Shown: in pieces, positions 1 through 5,866 of the stretch
How the letters are laid out: the number at the start of each line of letters is the position of its first letter
Position numbering within the stretch: position 1 is the first letter of the stretch
Assembly: GCA_946481265.1 (NCBI GenBank)
Contig: CAMLNE010000224.1
Location: 1-7,136 of the forward strand
Direction: 5' to 3'
Source of the DNA: an uncultured Panacagrimonas sp.
GTDB taxonomy: Bacteria > Pseudomonadota > Gammaproteobacteria > Nevskiales > Nevskiaceae
DNA length: 7,136 bases
Position numbers and translations under genes: made by a program
The notes under the pieces: model-generated
The model's database searches: none
Told to the model about the DNA's origin: nothing
What the model saw: only the letters and a program-made list of their open reading frames with translations

Positions 1-595
1 TGTCGAACAGCTGGCCGACGGGACCGCGCGTGACCGTGCGCGTGTTCGCGCCCTCGCCGGTGATCGCGATCCGCGCGTCGGCGACCTGCTGGCTGCCGAC
101 CGTGTTGTTCGGCGTCACGTCGAGCGAACGCACGAGCCCGCTGATCTTCAGCGTGCGCGTCTCGTCGTTGACGGTGACCGTGCGGGTGCCGGCGACGACC
201 AGGTTGCCGTTCGGCTGCACGTCGACGACGACGCAGGCGATGCTCGCGCGCACGTCGGAGCCCGAGTTCTGCTTCGCCTCGCCCTCGAAGTCCTGCTCCT
301 TGCGGATGTCGATCTTCGGCAGCACGTTGCTCTGGAACGTCCGGTCGCTGAGCGAGTAGGCCTCGAGGCGCGCGGCCAGCGTCGTGTCGTTGCGGCGCTC
401 GACCTTCTCCTCGTTCTTGACGCTGTGCTGTTCCTGGATCAGCACGGTCAGGATGTCGCCGACGTTGCGCGCCTTGAGATCGGAGGCAGCGCTGATCACG
501 ACGCCGCTGCGCACGTAGGGGTTCTGGGCGGAGAGCCGCGGCGCCGCCAGCACGGCGGACAGCACGGCGAACTGCAGGGTCGCGACGTTGCGCAT
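1..595 (-). CDS. flgH: Flagellar L-ring protein FlgH, C-terminus cut by window edge
   Basis: FlgH forms the L-ring, the outer-membrane bushing around the flagellar rod. The visible 198 residues carry the family pattern: VGDILTVLI at about 46-53, then a continuous conserved block at about 122-182 that includes VVDVQPNGNLVVAG, ISGLVRSLDV and QQVADARIAITGEG. The stop lies beyond base 1; roughly 20-30 C-terminal residues are probably missing, judged from usual family length. The ATG at 595-593 is chosen because a strong GAGGAG lies just before it. The N-terminus (1-24) is a Sec-type signal that seems to end LSA|Q, with no lipobox cysteine, whereas enteric FlgH is a lipoprotein. The only cysteine seen is C121, inside the domain. 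It lies 8 bp after the flgA-like gene in the same direction, the usual flgA-flgH order; flgI would be expected next. Identification is from recognised motifs, not a search. Confidence 0.93.
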   Translation of the reverse strand, partial: MRNVATLQFAVLSAVLAAPRLSAQNPYVRSGVVISAASDLKARNVGDILTVLIQEQHSVKNEEKVERRNDTTLAARLEAYSLSDRTFQSNVLPKIDIRKEQDFEGEAKQNSGSDVRASIACVVVDVQPNGNLVVAGTRTVTVNDETRTLKISGLVRSLDVTPNNTVGSQQVADARIAITGEGANTRTVTRGPVGQLFD

Positions 596-599
596 GGGA

Positions 600-605
600 C
601 TCCTC
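600..605 (-). promoter_or_regulatory. Ribosome binding site of flgH, overlapping the flgA stop
   Basis: The minus strand reads TGAGGAGTCCCATG. The GAGGAG is a strong Shine-Dalgarno match and shares bases with the TGA stop of the upstream flgA-like gene. It fixes the flgH start and suggests coupled translation of the two genes. Confidence 0.75.
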
Positions 606-1185
606 ACTGGACCACCACGAGGCCCGGGGCCTGCACGACGCCGGCCATCTGGCCGCGCGACTGCAGGTTGGTCAGCGTGACGCGGCCGCCCAGCGGCGCG
701 TCGTGGTTCGCGATCGCCTTGGCCGTGACCTTGACGCGGCCGCGCGTCAGCACGACGGTCACGGTCTCGCCGCGGTGCACGAGCGCCGGCGGCGCCGCGT
801 CGCCGAGCGTCAACCGCTGGTTCGGCGGCAGGTCGCGCGCCGCGATCAGGCCGTCGACCTGCGCGAACGCGTCGAGCCAGAGGCCGGTGACCTGCGCCAT
901 CGGTTCGCGCGCGAGCACGAGGTTGTCGGCGCCGAGCGGCGTGCCGGCGCGGATCGAGCCGGCCGTCTTCAGCACCGTGTGGAAGCGCCGCAGTTCGAAC
1001 TGCACGGGCACGCGCTTGTGCACCTCGCCGTCGACGAGCACCTCGACGTCGACGACGGCCGAGGTCGGCTGCGTGCGGTTGCCCGCGCACCCGGCCAGGA
1101 CGATCGTCAGCACGCCGGCGCAGATCCATGTCGTCGCGCCGCGCAGGCGGGCCGCGCGGCTCGCGCGGGCGACCGGCGCCTTCAC
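604..1185 (-). CDS. flgA: FlgA-like protein (P-ring chaperone C-terminal part) with lipoprotein-type signal
   Basis: FlgA is the periplasmic chaperone for P-ring (FlgI) assembly. Residues about 45-193 look like the C-terminal two thirds of FlgA: a beta segment (VDVEVLVDGEV), an SAF-like part (SIRAGTPLGADNLVLARE to RDLPPNQRLTL), and the typical end block HRGETVTVVLTRGRVKV to LGGRVTLTNLQSRGQMAGVV. The first 43 residues do not look like FlgA. They are an Arg-rich start, a hydrophobic run and a lipobox LAGC with C33, so the predicted product would be lipid-anchored. The family's N-terminal domain is absent, although total length (193 aa) is near the enteric 219. The start is GTG at 1185-1183, overlapping the ctaB stop by GTGA; the frame stays open further upstream, but only inside ctaB. 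Either a true short FlgA, or a lipoprotein 5' end (for example the Sco gene normally found here) fused to a flgA fragment by rearrangement or misassembly. The FlgA assignment of the C-terminal part is firm; the N-terminus is not. Confidence 0.8.
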   Translation of the reverse strand: MKAPVARASRAARLRGATTWICAGVLTIVLAGCAGNRTQPTSAVVDVEVLVDGEVHKRVPVQFELRRFHTVLKTAGSIRAGTPLGADNLVLAREPMAQVTGLWLDAFAQVDGLIAARDLPPNQRLTLGDAAPPALVHRGETVTVVLTRGRVKVTAKAIANHDAPLGGRVTLTNLQSRGQMAGVVQAPGLVVVQ

Positions 1186-2114
1186 GCGCCGAACAGGCCC
1201 ACGATCGCGCCGATGTAGTGGTCGACCAGCAGCAGCGTGAAGATGCCCATCAGGTAGACGATCGAATACGCAAAGGTCTTCATCGGCAGCCCGGCCACCG
1301 GCTTCCACTTGAGGCGCACCGCGTAGTTCAGGAACTGGCCGCCCAGCAGCAGCGCCCCCACCAGGTACAGCAGCCCGCTCATGCCGGTGGCATAGGGCAG
1401 CACCGTGACCGCCACCAGCAGCACCGTGTAGAGCACGACCTGGGTCTTGGTGAACTCGATGCCATGGGTGACCGGCAGCATCGGGATGTCGGCCTTGGCG
1501 TATTCGTCGCGGCGCTCGATGGCCAGTGCCCAGAAGTGCGGCGGCGTCCAGATGAAGATGATCAGGAACAGGATCAGTGCGTGGCCATGGATTTCGCCGG
1601 TGACGGCAACCCAGCCGAGCAGCGGCGGCGCGGCGCCCGCGGCGCCGCCGATCACGATGTTCTGCGGCGTCGCGCGCTTCAGGTAGAGCGTGTAGATGCC
1701 GGCGTATCCGATCAGGGTCAGCTGCGTGAGCCAGGCGGTGAGCGGATTGACGAACCACCACAGCACGGCGAAGCCGGCCAGGCCCAGGGCGGTGGCGAAG
1801 GCGATCGATTCCGTCATGCCCAGCGCGCCGGTCACCAGCGGCCGGCCGCAGGTGCGCGCCATGCGGCGATCGATGTTGCGGTCGATGATCTGGTTGACCG
1901 CCGCCGCACTGGCAGCCTGCAGGGCGATGCCGATGGTCCCCCACAGCAGCGCCGGCAGCGGCGGCATGCCGGGTACGGCGAGGAACATGCCGACGATCGC
2001 GGTGAACACGATCAGCATGACCACCCGCGGCTTGCACAGCTCGTAGTACTCGCGCCTGCGGCTGCGCAGGCCCGTCAGCGGCTTCTCCGCCACGGCGGGG
2101 GTGGTGGCGCTCAT
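1182..2114 (-). CDS. ctaB: Protoheme IX farnesyltransferase (heme O synthase)
   Basis: This inner-membrane UbiA-family prenyltransferase transfers a farnesyl group to heme B, giving heme O, the substrate of CtaA next door. The 310-residue length is normal. The first Asp-rich prenyl-diphosphate site is NQIIDRNID (N74, D78, D82), followed by RTCGRPL. YLKRATPQNIVIGGAAGA is at 144-161. The second site is WTPPHFWALAIERRDEYAKADIPMLP at 189-214, split here as WTPPHFWALAIE then RRDEYAKADIPMLP. About eight or nine hydrophobic helices are visible, ending in LLLVDHY near the C-terminus. A longer start at 2141 exists, but ATG 2114 is preferred: it overlaps the ctaA stop (ATGA), has GAGG seven bases upstream, and gives MSATTPAVAEK, a typical short cytoplasmic leader. 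The C-terminus looks complete, so any junction with foreign DNA lies downstream of it. Confidence 0.96.
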   Translation of the reverse strand: MSATTPAVAEKPLTGLRSRRREYYELCKPRVVMLIVFTAIVGMFLAVPGMPPLPALLWGTIGIALQAASAAAVNQIIDRNIDRRMARTCGRPLVTGALGMTESIAFATALGLAGFAVLWWFVNPLTAWLTQLTLIGYAGIYTLYLKRATPQNIVIGGAAGAAPPLLGWVAVTGEIHGHALILFLIIFIWTPPHFWALAIERRDEYAKADIPMLPVTHGIEFTKTQVVLYTVLLVAVTVLPYATGMSGLLYLVGALLLGGQFLNYAVRLKWKPVAGLPMKTFAYSIVYLMGIFTLLLVDHYIGAIVGLFGA

Positions 2115-3196
2115 CGAGCGGCCTCGTTCTTTTGCGTCCACAGGAACCAGTTCAGGCTGACCAGCGTGATGACCAGCAACGCGGCGCCGGCATTATGCGC
2201 GGCGGCCAGCAGCAGCGGCAGTTGCAGTTCGACCGTGCTGATGCCGATCAGGATCTGCAGCGTCAGCGCACCCAGCACCGCCATGCCGAAGCGACGGGCA
2301 ACCGGCGTGGTCCGGCGCAGCAGCAGGACGCCGAGCAGGATCAGCACCGCGGCAGTGACGATCGCACCGATACGGTGGAACAGATGGATGGTGACGCGTG
2401 CGCGGTTGTCCAGCACGCCGTACTCGTAGTTGATGCCCAGGCCGCGCCACAGCGTGAACGCCTCGCGCACGTCGGTGTCCGGCAACCACTGCCCATGGCA
2501 GGTGGGAAAGTCCGGGCAGGCCAGCGCGGCGTAGTTGGTGCTGGTCCAGCCGCCGAGGAAGATCTGCACGACCAGCACCGCCAGCGCGAATGCGGCGTAG
2601 ACGCGCAGGCGACGCGCGGCGCCGGCAGGGGGCGCCGGCGGCACGGTGCCGGCCAGGCCCAATGCGGCCTCGCGTTCACTGCGGTACTCGCGCATCGGGG
2701 CTTCCGCCGCTGCTTGCGTACGCAGCTTGCGTGTGCCCAGCCACATCCACAGCAGCAGCGAAAGCGTCGAGAGCCCGCCGAACAGGTGGCCGGTGACGAC
2801 CAGCGGCTTGAGCTGCCAGGTGACGGTCCACATGCCGAGCACACCCTGGAAGATCACCAACCCCACCAGGAACCAGGGCAGGCGGCGCGGCAGGCCGGCC
2901 TGTCGCCGGAACGTGCTGATCAGCGCCATGGCGACGATCAGCAGACCCAGCGTCGAGGCGAGGTAGCGGTGGATCATTTCCTTCCAGGCCTTGTGCGCCT
3001 CCACCGGCCGGTCGGGGAATTTCTCCTGCGCCGCCGTGACCTCGTGATGCGCCTCGGGCACGCCGATGTGCCCGTAGCAGCCGGGCCAGTCCGGACAGCC
3101 GAGGCCGGCGTCGGCCAGGCGCACGTAGGCGCCGAACACCACCACGCAGAAGCACAGCAGCAGGGCGAGAAGATTGATCGAACGGAAAGCGTTCAC
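2111..3196 (-). CDS. ctaA: Heme A synthase (COX15/CtaA family)
   Basis: CtaA oxidises the C8 methyl of heme O to a formyl group, making heme A for subunit I. The 361 residues fold as two four-helix halves. The heme-ligand histidines and partner acid are visible: E73 and H76 (EMIHRY), H137 (VTGHLFGG), H271/H274 (IHLFHRIGA) and H334 (AAAHNAGA). Both extracytoplasmic loops carry a cysteine pair: C34/C40 in GLGCPDWPGCYG and C227/C233 in ACPDFPTCHG. The halves are joined by a charged, Ala/Pro-rich linker at about 155-197 that is probably cytoplasmic. The start is GTG at 3196-3194, with AGGA five bases before it; no better ATG precedes it. It lies 69 bp after the Sco-like gene and overlaps ctaB by 4 bp, so both steps from heme B to heme A are translated together. 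Confidence 0.96.
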   Translation of the reverse strand: MNAFRSINLLALLLCFCVVVFGAYVRLADAGLGCPDWPGCYGHIGVPEAHHEVTAAQEKFPDRPVEAHKAWKEMIHRYLASTLGLLIVAMALISTFRRQAGLPRRLPWFLVGLVIFQGVLGMWTVTWQLKPLVVTGHLFGGLSTLSLLLWMWLGTRKLRTQAAAEAPMREYRSEREAALGLAGTVPPAPPAGAARRLRVYAAFALAVLVVQIFLGGWTSTNYAALACPDFPTCHGQWLPDTDVREAFTLWRGLGINYEYGVLDNRARVTIHLFHRIGAIVTAAVLILLGVLLLRRTTPVARRFGMAVLGALTLQILIGISTVELQLPLLLAAAHNAGAALLVITLVSLNWFLWTQKNEAAR

Positions 3197-3265
3197 GATG
3201 TTCCTGAATCCGAAAATCTTGAAGACGGAAATGGGAGGCCGGGGGGCGGCGGTCGATCGGCTGCG

Positions 3266-3886
3266 CTAGCCGATCTGCGACAGGCGCAGCAGCTTCTTCA
3301 GATCCTTCTGCATGCCCTTGAAGTCGGTCTGCGCGTCGACGCCGGCCGGATACAGCATCAACCAGTTGCCGTGCGGGTCGAGCAGGTAGGACGCGGCACC
3401 CGCCGGCTGCAGGAAGTCGGCCAGGCGCTTGCCGGGCTCGCCGAGATCGCCGAGCACGAGCAGGTCGCTGTGATCGGCGGCGAGCCGGGCCGCCACGGGC
3501 GCGACCGCACTGGCATCGGACAGCACCAGCACGCGCTGGACCCGGCTGCGCTTCTCGTTCATCGCCACGCGCACCTGGCGCGTCATGGTCAGGCTGCTCA
3601 GGCAGGCCTCGTCGCAGTCCGAACCGGCCAGGATCACGTAGCTCCAGCGGACCGTCAGCGCGGTCTGGTCGAGCTTCTCGCCGCTGGCGTCCACCAGGCT
3701 CAGAGGGGGCACCGGCCGCGCGGGGCTGATCAGCTCGCCGTAGTTGGTGGTGCCGCTGGGCCGCAGGTCCGGAAACCAGAAATACAGCACATACGACGTC
3801 AGCAGCGGGAAGAAGAACAGCGTCGCCAGCAGCAGGAATTGCGTGCGGCCGCGCGGCGCATTGGAGGAAGCAGCGGTTGAGTTCAC
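3266..3886 (-). CDS. Membrane-anchored Sco-like/thioredoxin-fold protein of the oxidase cluster
   Basis: Function is not established; it is the protein usually found between SURF1 and ctaA in gammaproteobacterial oxidase clusters and annotated as hypothetical. The 206 residues show an N-terminal anchor at about 16-38 (LLLATLFFFPLLTSYVLYFW), then a periplasmic domain that resembles a thioredoxin fold: strand WSYVILAGSD, the CDEAC motif (C91, C95), helix MTRQVRVAMN, strand VQRVLVLSD, and YLLDPHGNWLMLYP at 167-180 followed by FKGMQKDLKKLL. CDEAC has the CxxxC spacing of Sco copper chaperones, but the proline of Sco's CPDVC is absent, and I see no histidine just before YLLD, where Sco proteins have their third copper ligand. 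A copper or thiol role in Cu-A or Cu-B assembly is inference. The start GTG at 3886 overlaps the SURF1 stop (GTGA); a longer frame reading back into SURF1 is rejected. Confidence 0.85.
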   Translation of the reverse strand: MNSTAASSNAPRGRTQFLLLATLFFFPLLTSYVLYFWFPDLRPSGTTNYGELISPARPVPPLSLVDASGEKLDQTALTVRWSYVILAGSDCDEACLSSLTMTRQVRVAMNEKRSRVQRVLVLSDASAVAPVAARLAADHSDLLVLGDLGEPGKRLADFLQPAGAASYLLDPHGNWLMLYPAGVDAQTDFKGMQKDLKKLLRLSQIG

Positions 3887-4647
3887 GTCAGGCGCCTGAG
3901 GCTGTACTTGATGAAGAGGAAGAGCAGGGTCGCGGCGAAGGCGAACCACTGTGCAGCGTACGCGTAGTGCCGTGCCGGCGGCACCGGGTTGGGCAGCGTC
4001 CACTCCCGCACGTAGCCGTCCGGGAGCGCTGGATCGAGCAGCAGCACGCCGTCGGCCACCGGCCCGTCGAGCACGCAGCTGAGCTGTTCGCGCGTGGGAT
4101 AGCTGAGCACGCGCGGGAACCCCTTGTCGGCGCAGGGATCAGCCGCCAGGCGCAGGCCCGGCTCGGGCAGCGGGCGCCAGTAGCCGCTCACGTGGCGGGG
4201 CGCGTCGGATACGTCGATCTGCGGCAATCGCCGTCGATCCGGATCGGCCGCAACCCAGCCACGATCCACCACCAGCCAGCCGCCATCCGCCAGCCGCAGC
4301 GGCGTCCACACGTGATAGCCGGGCACCCGCTCGCGGCCCTGGTTGTCCAGCAGCAGCTGCCGGTGCGGGTCATAGGTCCCGTCGGCCTGGCCGCGTTGCG
4401 CGGCCAGCATGTCGGCCGCTGGGGTCGCGGTCTCCAGGCGGATCGCCGGCCGCTCGCCCGCGCTCTCGAAGGCCGCCTGCAGGGCCTCCTTCTGGTGGGC
4501 GCGCCCGAGCTGCCATGTCCCCAGCCAGACCAGCAGCGCCATCATCAGGACGAGCGGCAGGATCGACCACAGCGGGGGACGGAAGGCGTACCTAGCGGTC
4601 ACGAGGCGGACCGCCGGCGCGAAGCGGATGGGCTGCAGCGTTACCAT
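3883..4647 (-). CDS. SURF1-family cytochrome oxidase assembly protein
   Basis: SURF1 proteins are inner-membrane factors that help insert heme a/a3 into subunit I; bacterial SURF1 binds heme A. The 254 residues have the family layout: one helix at each end (about 27-44 and 233-247) enclosing a periplasmic domain. Family motifs visible are LGTWQLGRAHQKEAL (42-56), DNQGRERVPGYHVWTPL (101-117), GWLVVDRGWV (123-132) and the C-terminal RHYAYAAQWFAFA (226-238), with the conserved His/Gln-Trp pattern. ATG 4647 follows a purine-rich GAGGAGAGG about 10 bases upstream. It heads the second minus-strand unit, divergent from the DUF2909-like gene with only 33 bp between, and it overlaps the Sco-like gene by 4 bp. 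An oxidase-assembly role is well supported by both motifs and context. Confidence 0.94.
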   Translation of the reverse strand: MVTLQPIRFAPAVRLVTARYAFRPPLWSILPLVLMMALLVWLGTWQLGRAHQKEALQAAFESAGERPAIRLETATPAADMLAAQRGQADGTYDPHRQLLLDNQGRERVPGYHVWTPLRLADGGWLVVDRGWVAADPDRRRLPQIDVSDAPRHVSGYWRPLPEPGLRLAADPCADKGFPRVLSYPTREQLSCVLDGPVADGVLLLDPALPDGYVREWTLPNPVPPARHYAYAAQWFAFAATLLFLFIKYSLRRLT

Positions 4648-4680
4648 TCACAACCGACCTCTCCTCGCGCGACAGGACAC
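4648..4680. promoter_or_regulatory. Short divergent region with ribosome binding sites for SURF1 and the DUF2909-like gene
   Basis: This 33-bp gap holds a minus-strand Shine-Dalgarno for SURF1 (GAGGAGAGG at 4658-4666) and a plus-strand AGGA at 4674-4677 for the small gene. It is too short for two full promoters, so each promoter probably lies inside the opposite gene. No convincing -35/-10 pair was found. Confidence 0.4.
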
Positions 4681-4890
4681 ATGCTCGTCAAACTGCTGAT
4701 CGTCGCCCTGCTCCTCGCCATCGTCATAGCGCTGGTGTTCGGCGGCGTGTTTCTCGTCAGGGATCCGAGCACCAGCCGGCGCACGGTCAAGGCCCTGTCC
4801 TGGCGCGTTGGACTGCAGGTGGCGCTGATCGTGCTGCTGATCGTTGCGTTCTTCATGGGCTGGCTCAAACCGCACGAGGTCGGCGGCTGA
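4681..4890 (+). CDS. Twin-transmembrane small protein, DUF2909-like
   Basis: This 69-residue protein is almost all membrane: helix 1 at about 4-27 (LLIVALLLAIVIALVFGGVF), a short charged loop RDPSTSRRTVKALSWRVG at 27-44, and helix 2 at about 45-61 (LQVALIVLLIVAFFMGW), ending in WLKPHEVGG. The arginine-rich loop suggests both ends face the periplasm (positive-inside rule). Small twin-helix proteins of this type (DUF2909) occur in gammaproteobacterial oxidase clusters between cox3 and SURF1; their function is unknown to me. It is the only plus-strand gene in the window, convergent with cox3 and divergent from SURF1. ATG 4681 has AGGA three bases upstream. A longer upstream frame antisense to SURF1 is not used. 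Family assignment is by length, helix layout and position, not by search. Confidence 0.85.
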   Translation: MLVKLLIVALLLAIVIALVFGGVFLVRDPSTSRRTVKALSWRVGLQVALIVLLIVAFFMGWLKPHEVGG

Positions 4891-4900
4891 TCGGAGAAAC

Positions 4901-4928
4901 GAAGAAGGCCCGTTCCCGGGCCTTCTTC
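4901..4928. terminator. Bidirectional intrinsic terminator hairpin between DUF2909-like gene and cox3
   Basis: GAAGAAGGCCCG at 4901-4912 pairs perfectly with CGGGCCTTCTTC at 4917-4928 around a TTCC loop, a 12-bp stem. On the minus strand it is followed by GTTTCTCC, a modest T-rich tail, so it should end the cox3 transcript; on the plus strand the tail is CAAACC, weaker. It lies 10 bases after the small plus-strand gene and 24 bases after the cox3 stop, exactly between convergent genes. Confidence 0.9.
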
Positions 4929-4952
4929 CAAACCTCGCTTCGCAACGTCCGG

Positions 4953-5846
4953 CTACAACACGTACACGAAGACGAACAGACCGATCCAGACCACGTCGAC
5001 GAAGTGCCAGTACCAGGCGACGCCCTCGAAACCGAAGTGGCTGTCGGGCTTGAAGTGCCCGGACATCAGACGCAGCGTGATGATGATCAGCATGATCGTG
5101 CCCAGCGTCACGTGCATGCCGTGGAAGCCGGTGAGCATGAAGAAGGTCGACCCGTAGATGCCCGAGGACAGCTTGAGGTTCAGGCCCTCGTAGGCGTGGT
5201 GATACTCGTAGGCCTGGCAGAACAGGAAGGCCGCGCCCAGCGCGACCGTCGCCCACATCCAGAGGATGGTCGACAGGCGATGATTGGCCTTCAGCGCATG
5301 GTGCGCCATCGTGATGGTCACGCCCGAGGTCAGCAGCAGCAGCGTGTTGATGAAGGGCAGGCCCCAGGCGCCGACGGTCTCGAACTTGCCGTTGAGCTCC
5401 ATCGGACCGTTGTTCGGCCAGATGTTCTCGAAGTCCGGCCAGTGCACCAGGTGGGTGGCCATCTTGGCGCCTTCGCCGGACAGCCAGGGCACGGACAGTT
5501 CGCGTGCGTACCAGAGCGAGCCGAAGAACGCGCCGAAGAACATCACCTCCGAGAAGATGAACCAGGCCATCGCCATGCGATAGGTGCCGTCCACTCGCTG
5601 GTTGTAGTGGCCATGCTCCGATTCCAGCGCCACGCCGCGCAGCCAGCGGAAGAGGATGTAGATGGTCAGTGCAACACCCACGTAGACCGGGATCATTCCG
5701 ATGTTCTGGTCTTCCAGGTAACCCCAGAAGCCGATGATCATCAGGACCAGTCCCGCGGTCAGCATGAACGGCCAGGCGCTCGGCTCGGGCACGAAATAGC
5801 GGCTCGGCGGACTTCCGGCGGCGGCGGGGGCGGCGTGGCTGGCCAT
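4953..5846 (-). CDS. ctaE: Cytochrome c oxidase subunit III
   Basis: Subunit III stabilises the aa3 oxidase and guides proton uptake. The 297 residues contain seven hydrophobic helices and clear family motifs: PSAWPF near 22-27, AWFIFSEVMFFGAFFGSLWY at 94-113 with the conserved membrane glutamate E100, PFINTLLLLTSG at 164-175, QAYEYHHA at 211-218, GSTFFMLTGFHGMHV at 232-246, and YWHFVDVVWIGLF at 279-291 near the C-terminus. The loop between the third and fourth helices (about 120-160, LSGEGAKMATHLVHWPDFEN and on) is long, as is common in gammaproteobacterial enzymes. ATG 5846 has GGGAG eight bases upstream and lies 20 bp after cox11. Transcription appears to end at the hairpin downstream. Also called coxC or cox3. 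Confidence 0.98.
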   Translation of the reverse strand: MASHAAPAAAGSPPSRYFVPEPSAWPFMLTAGLVLMIIGFWGYLEDQNIGMIPVYVGVALTIYILFRWLRGVALESEHGHYNQRVDGTYRMAMAWFIFSEVMFFGAFFGSLWYARELSVPWLSGEGAKMATHLVHWPDFENIWPNNGPMELNGKFETVGAWGLPFINTLLLLTSGVTITMAHHALKANHRLSTILWMWATVALGAAFLFCQAYEYHHAYEGLNLKLSSGIYGSTFFMLTGFHGMHVTLGTIMLIIITLRLMSGHFKPDSHFGFEGVAWYWHFVDVVWIGLFVFVYVL

Positions 5847-5866
5847 CTCTGTTCTCCCAGTCTCTC

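Noticed and set aside
1182..2141. Longer ctaB start nine codons upstream
   Set aside because: ATG 2114 has the better ribosome binding site, forms the ATGA overlap with ctaA, and gives a normal N-terminus.
1128..2429. 433-codon open frame on the plus strand
   Set aside because: It is antisense to ctaB and part of ctaA. The composition (Gln, His, Arg, Asp-rich) has no domain pattern.
3197..3265. 69-bp gap before ctaA as a promoter or attenuator
   Set aside because: It has a C-rich run and an A/T-rich patch but no -35/-10 pair or stable hairpin that I can support.
2132..3880. 582-codon open frame on the plus strand
   Set aside because: It is antisense to ctaA and the Sco-like gene, both with clear family motifs. 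Its translation is Gln/Arg/His-rich low-complexity, typical of a GC-rich shadow frame.
3887..4003. Extended N-terminus for the Sco-like protein
   Set aside because: The extra residues overlap SURF1 in another frame, are not protein-like, and bypass the GTGA-overlap start directly before the membrane anchor.
4663..4691. Possible promoter for SURF1 with TTGACG at 4686-4691 on the minus strand
   Set aside because: No -10-like hexamer is found at 16-18 bases spacing; the bases there read GCGAGG.
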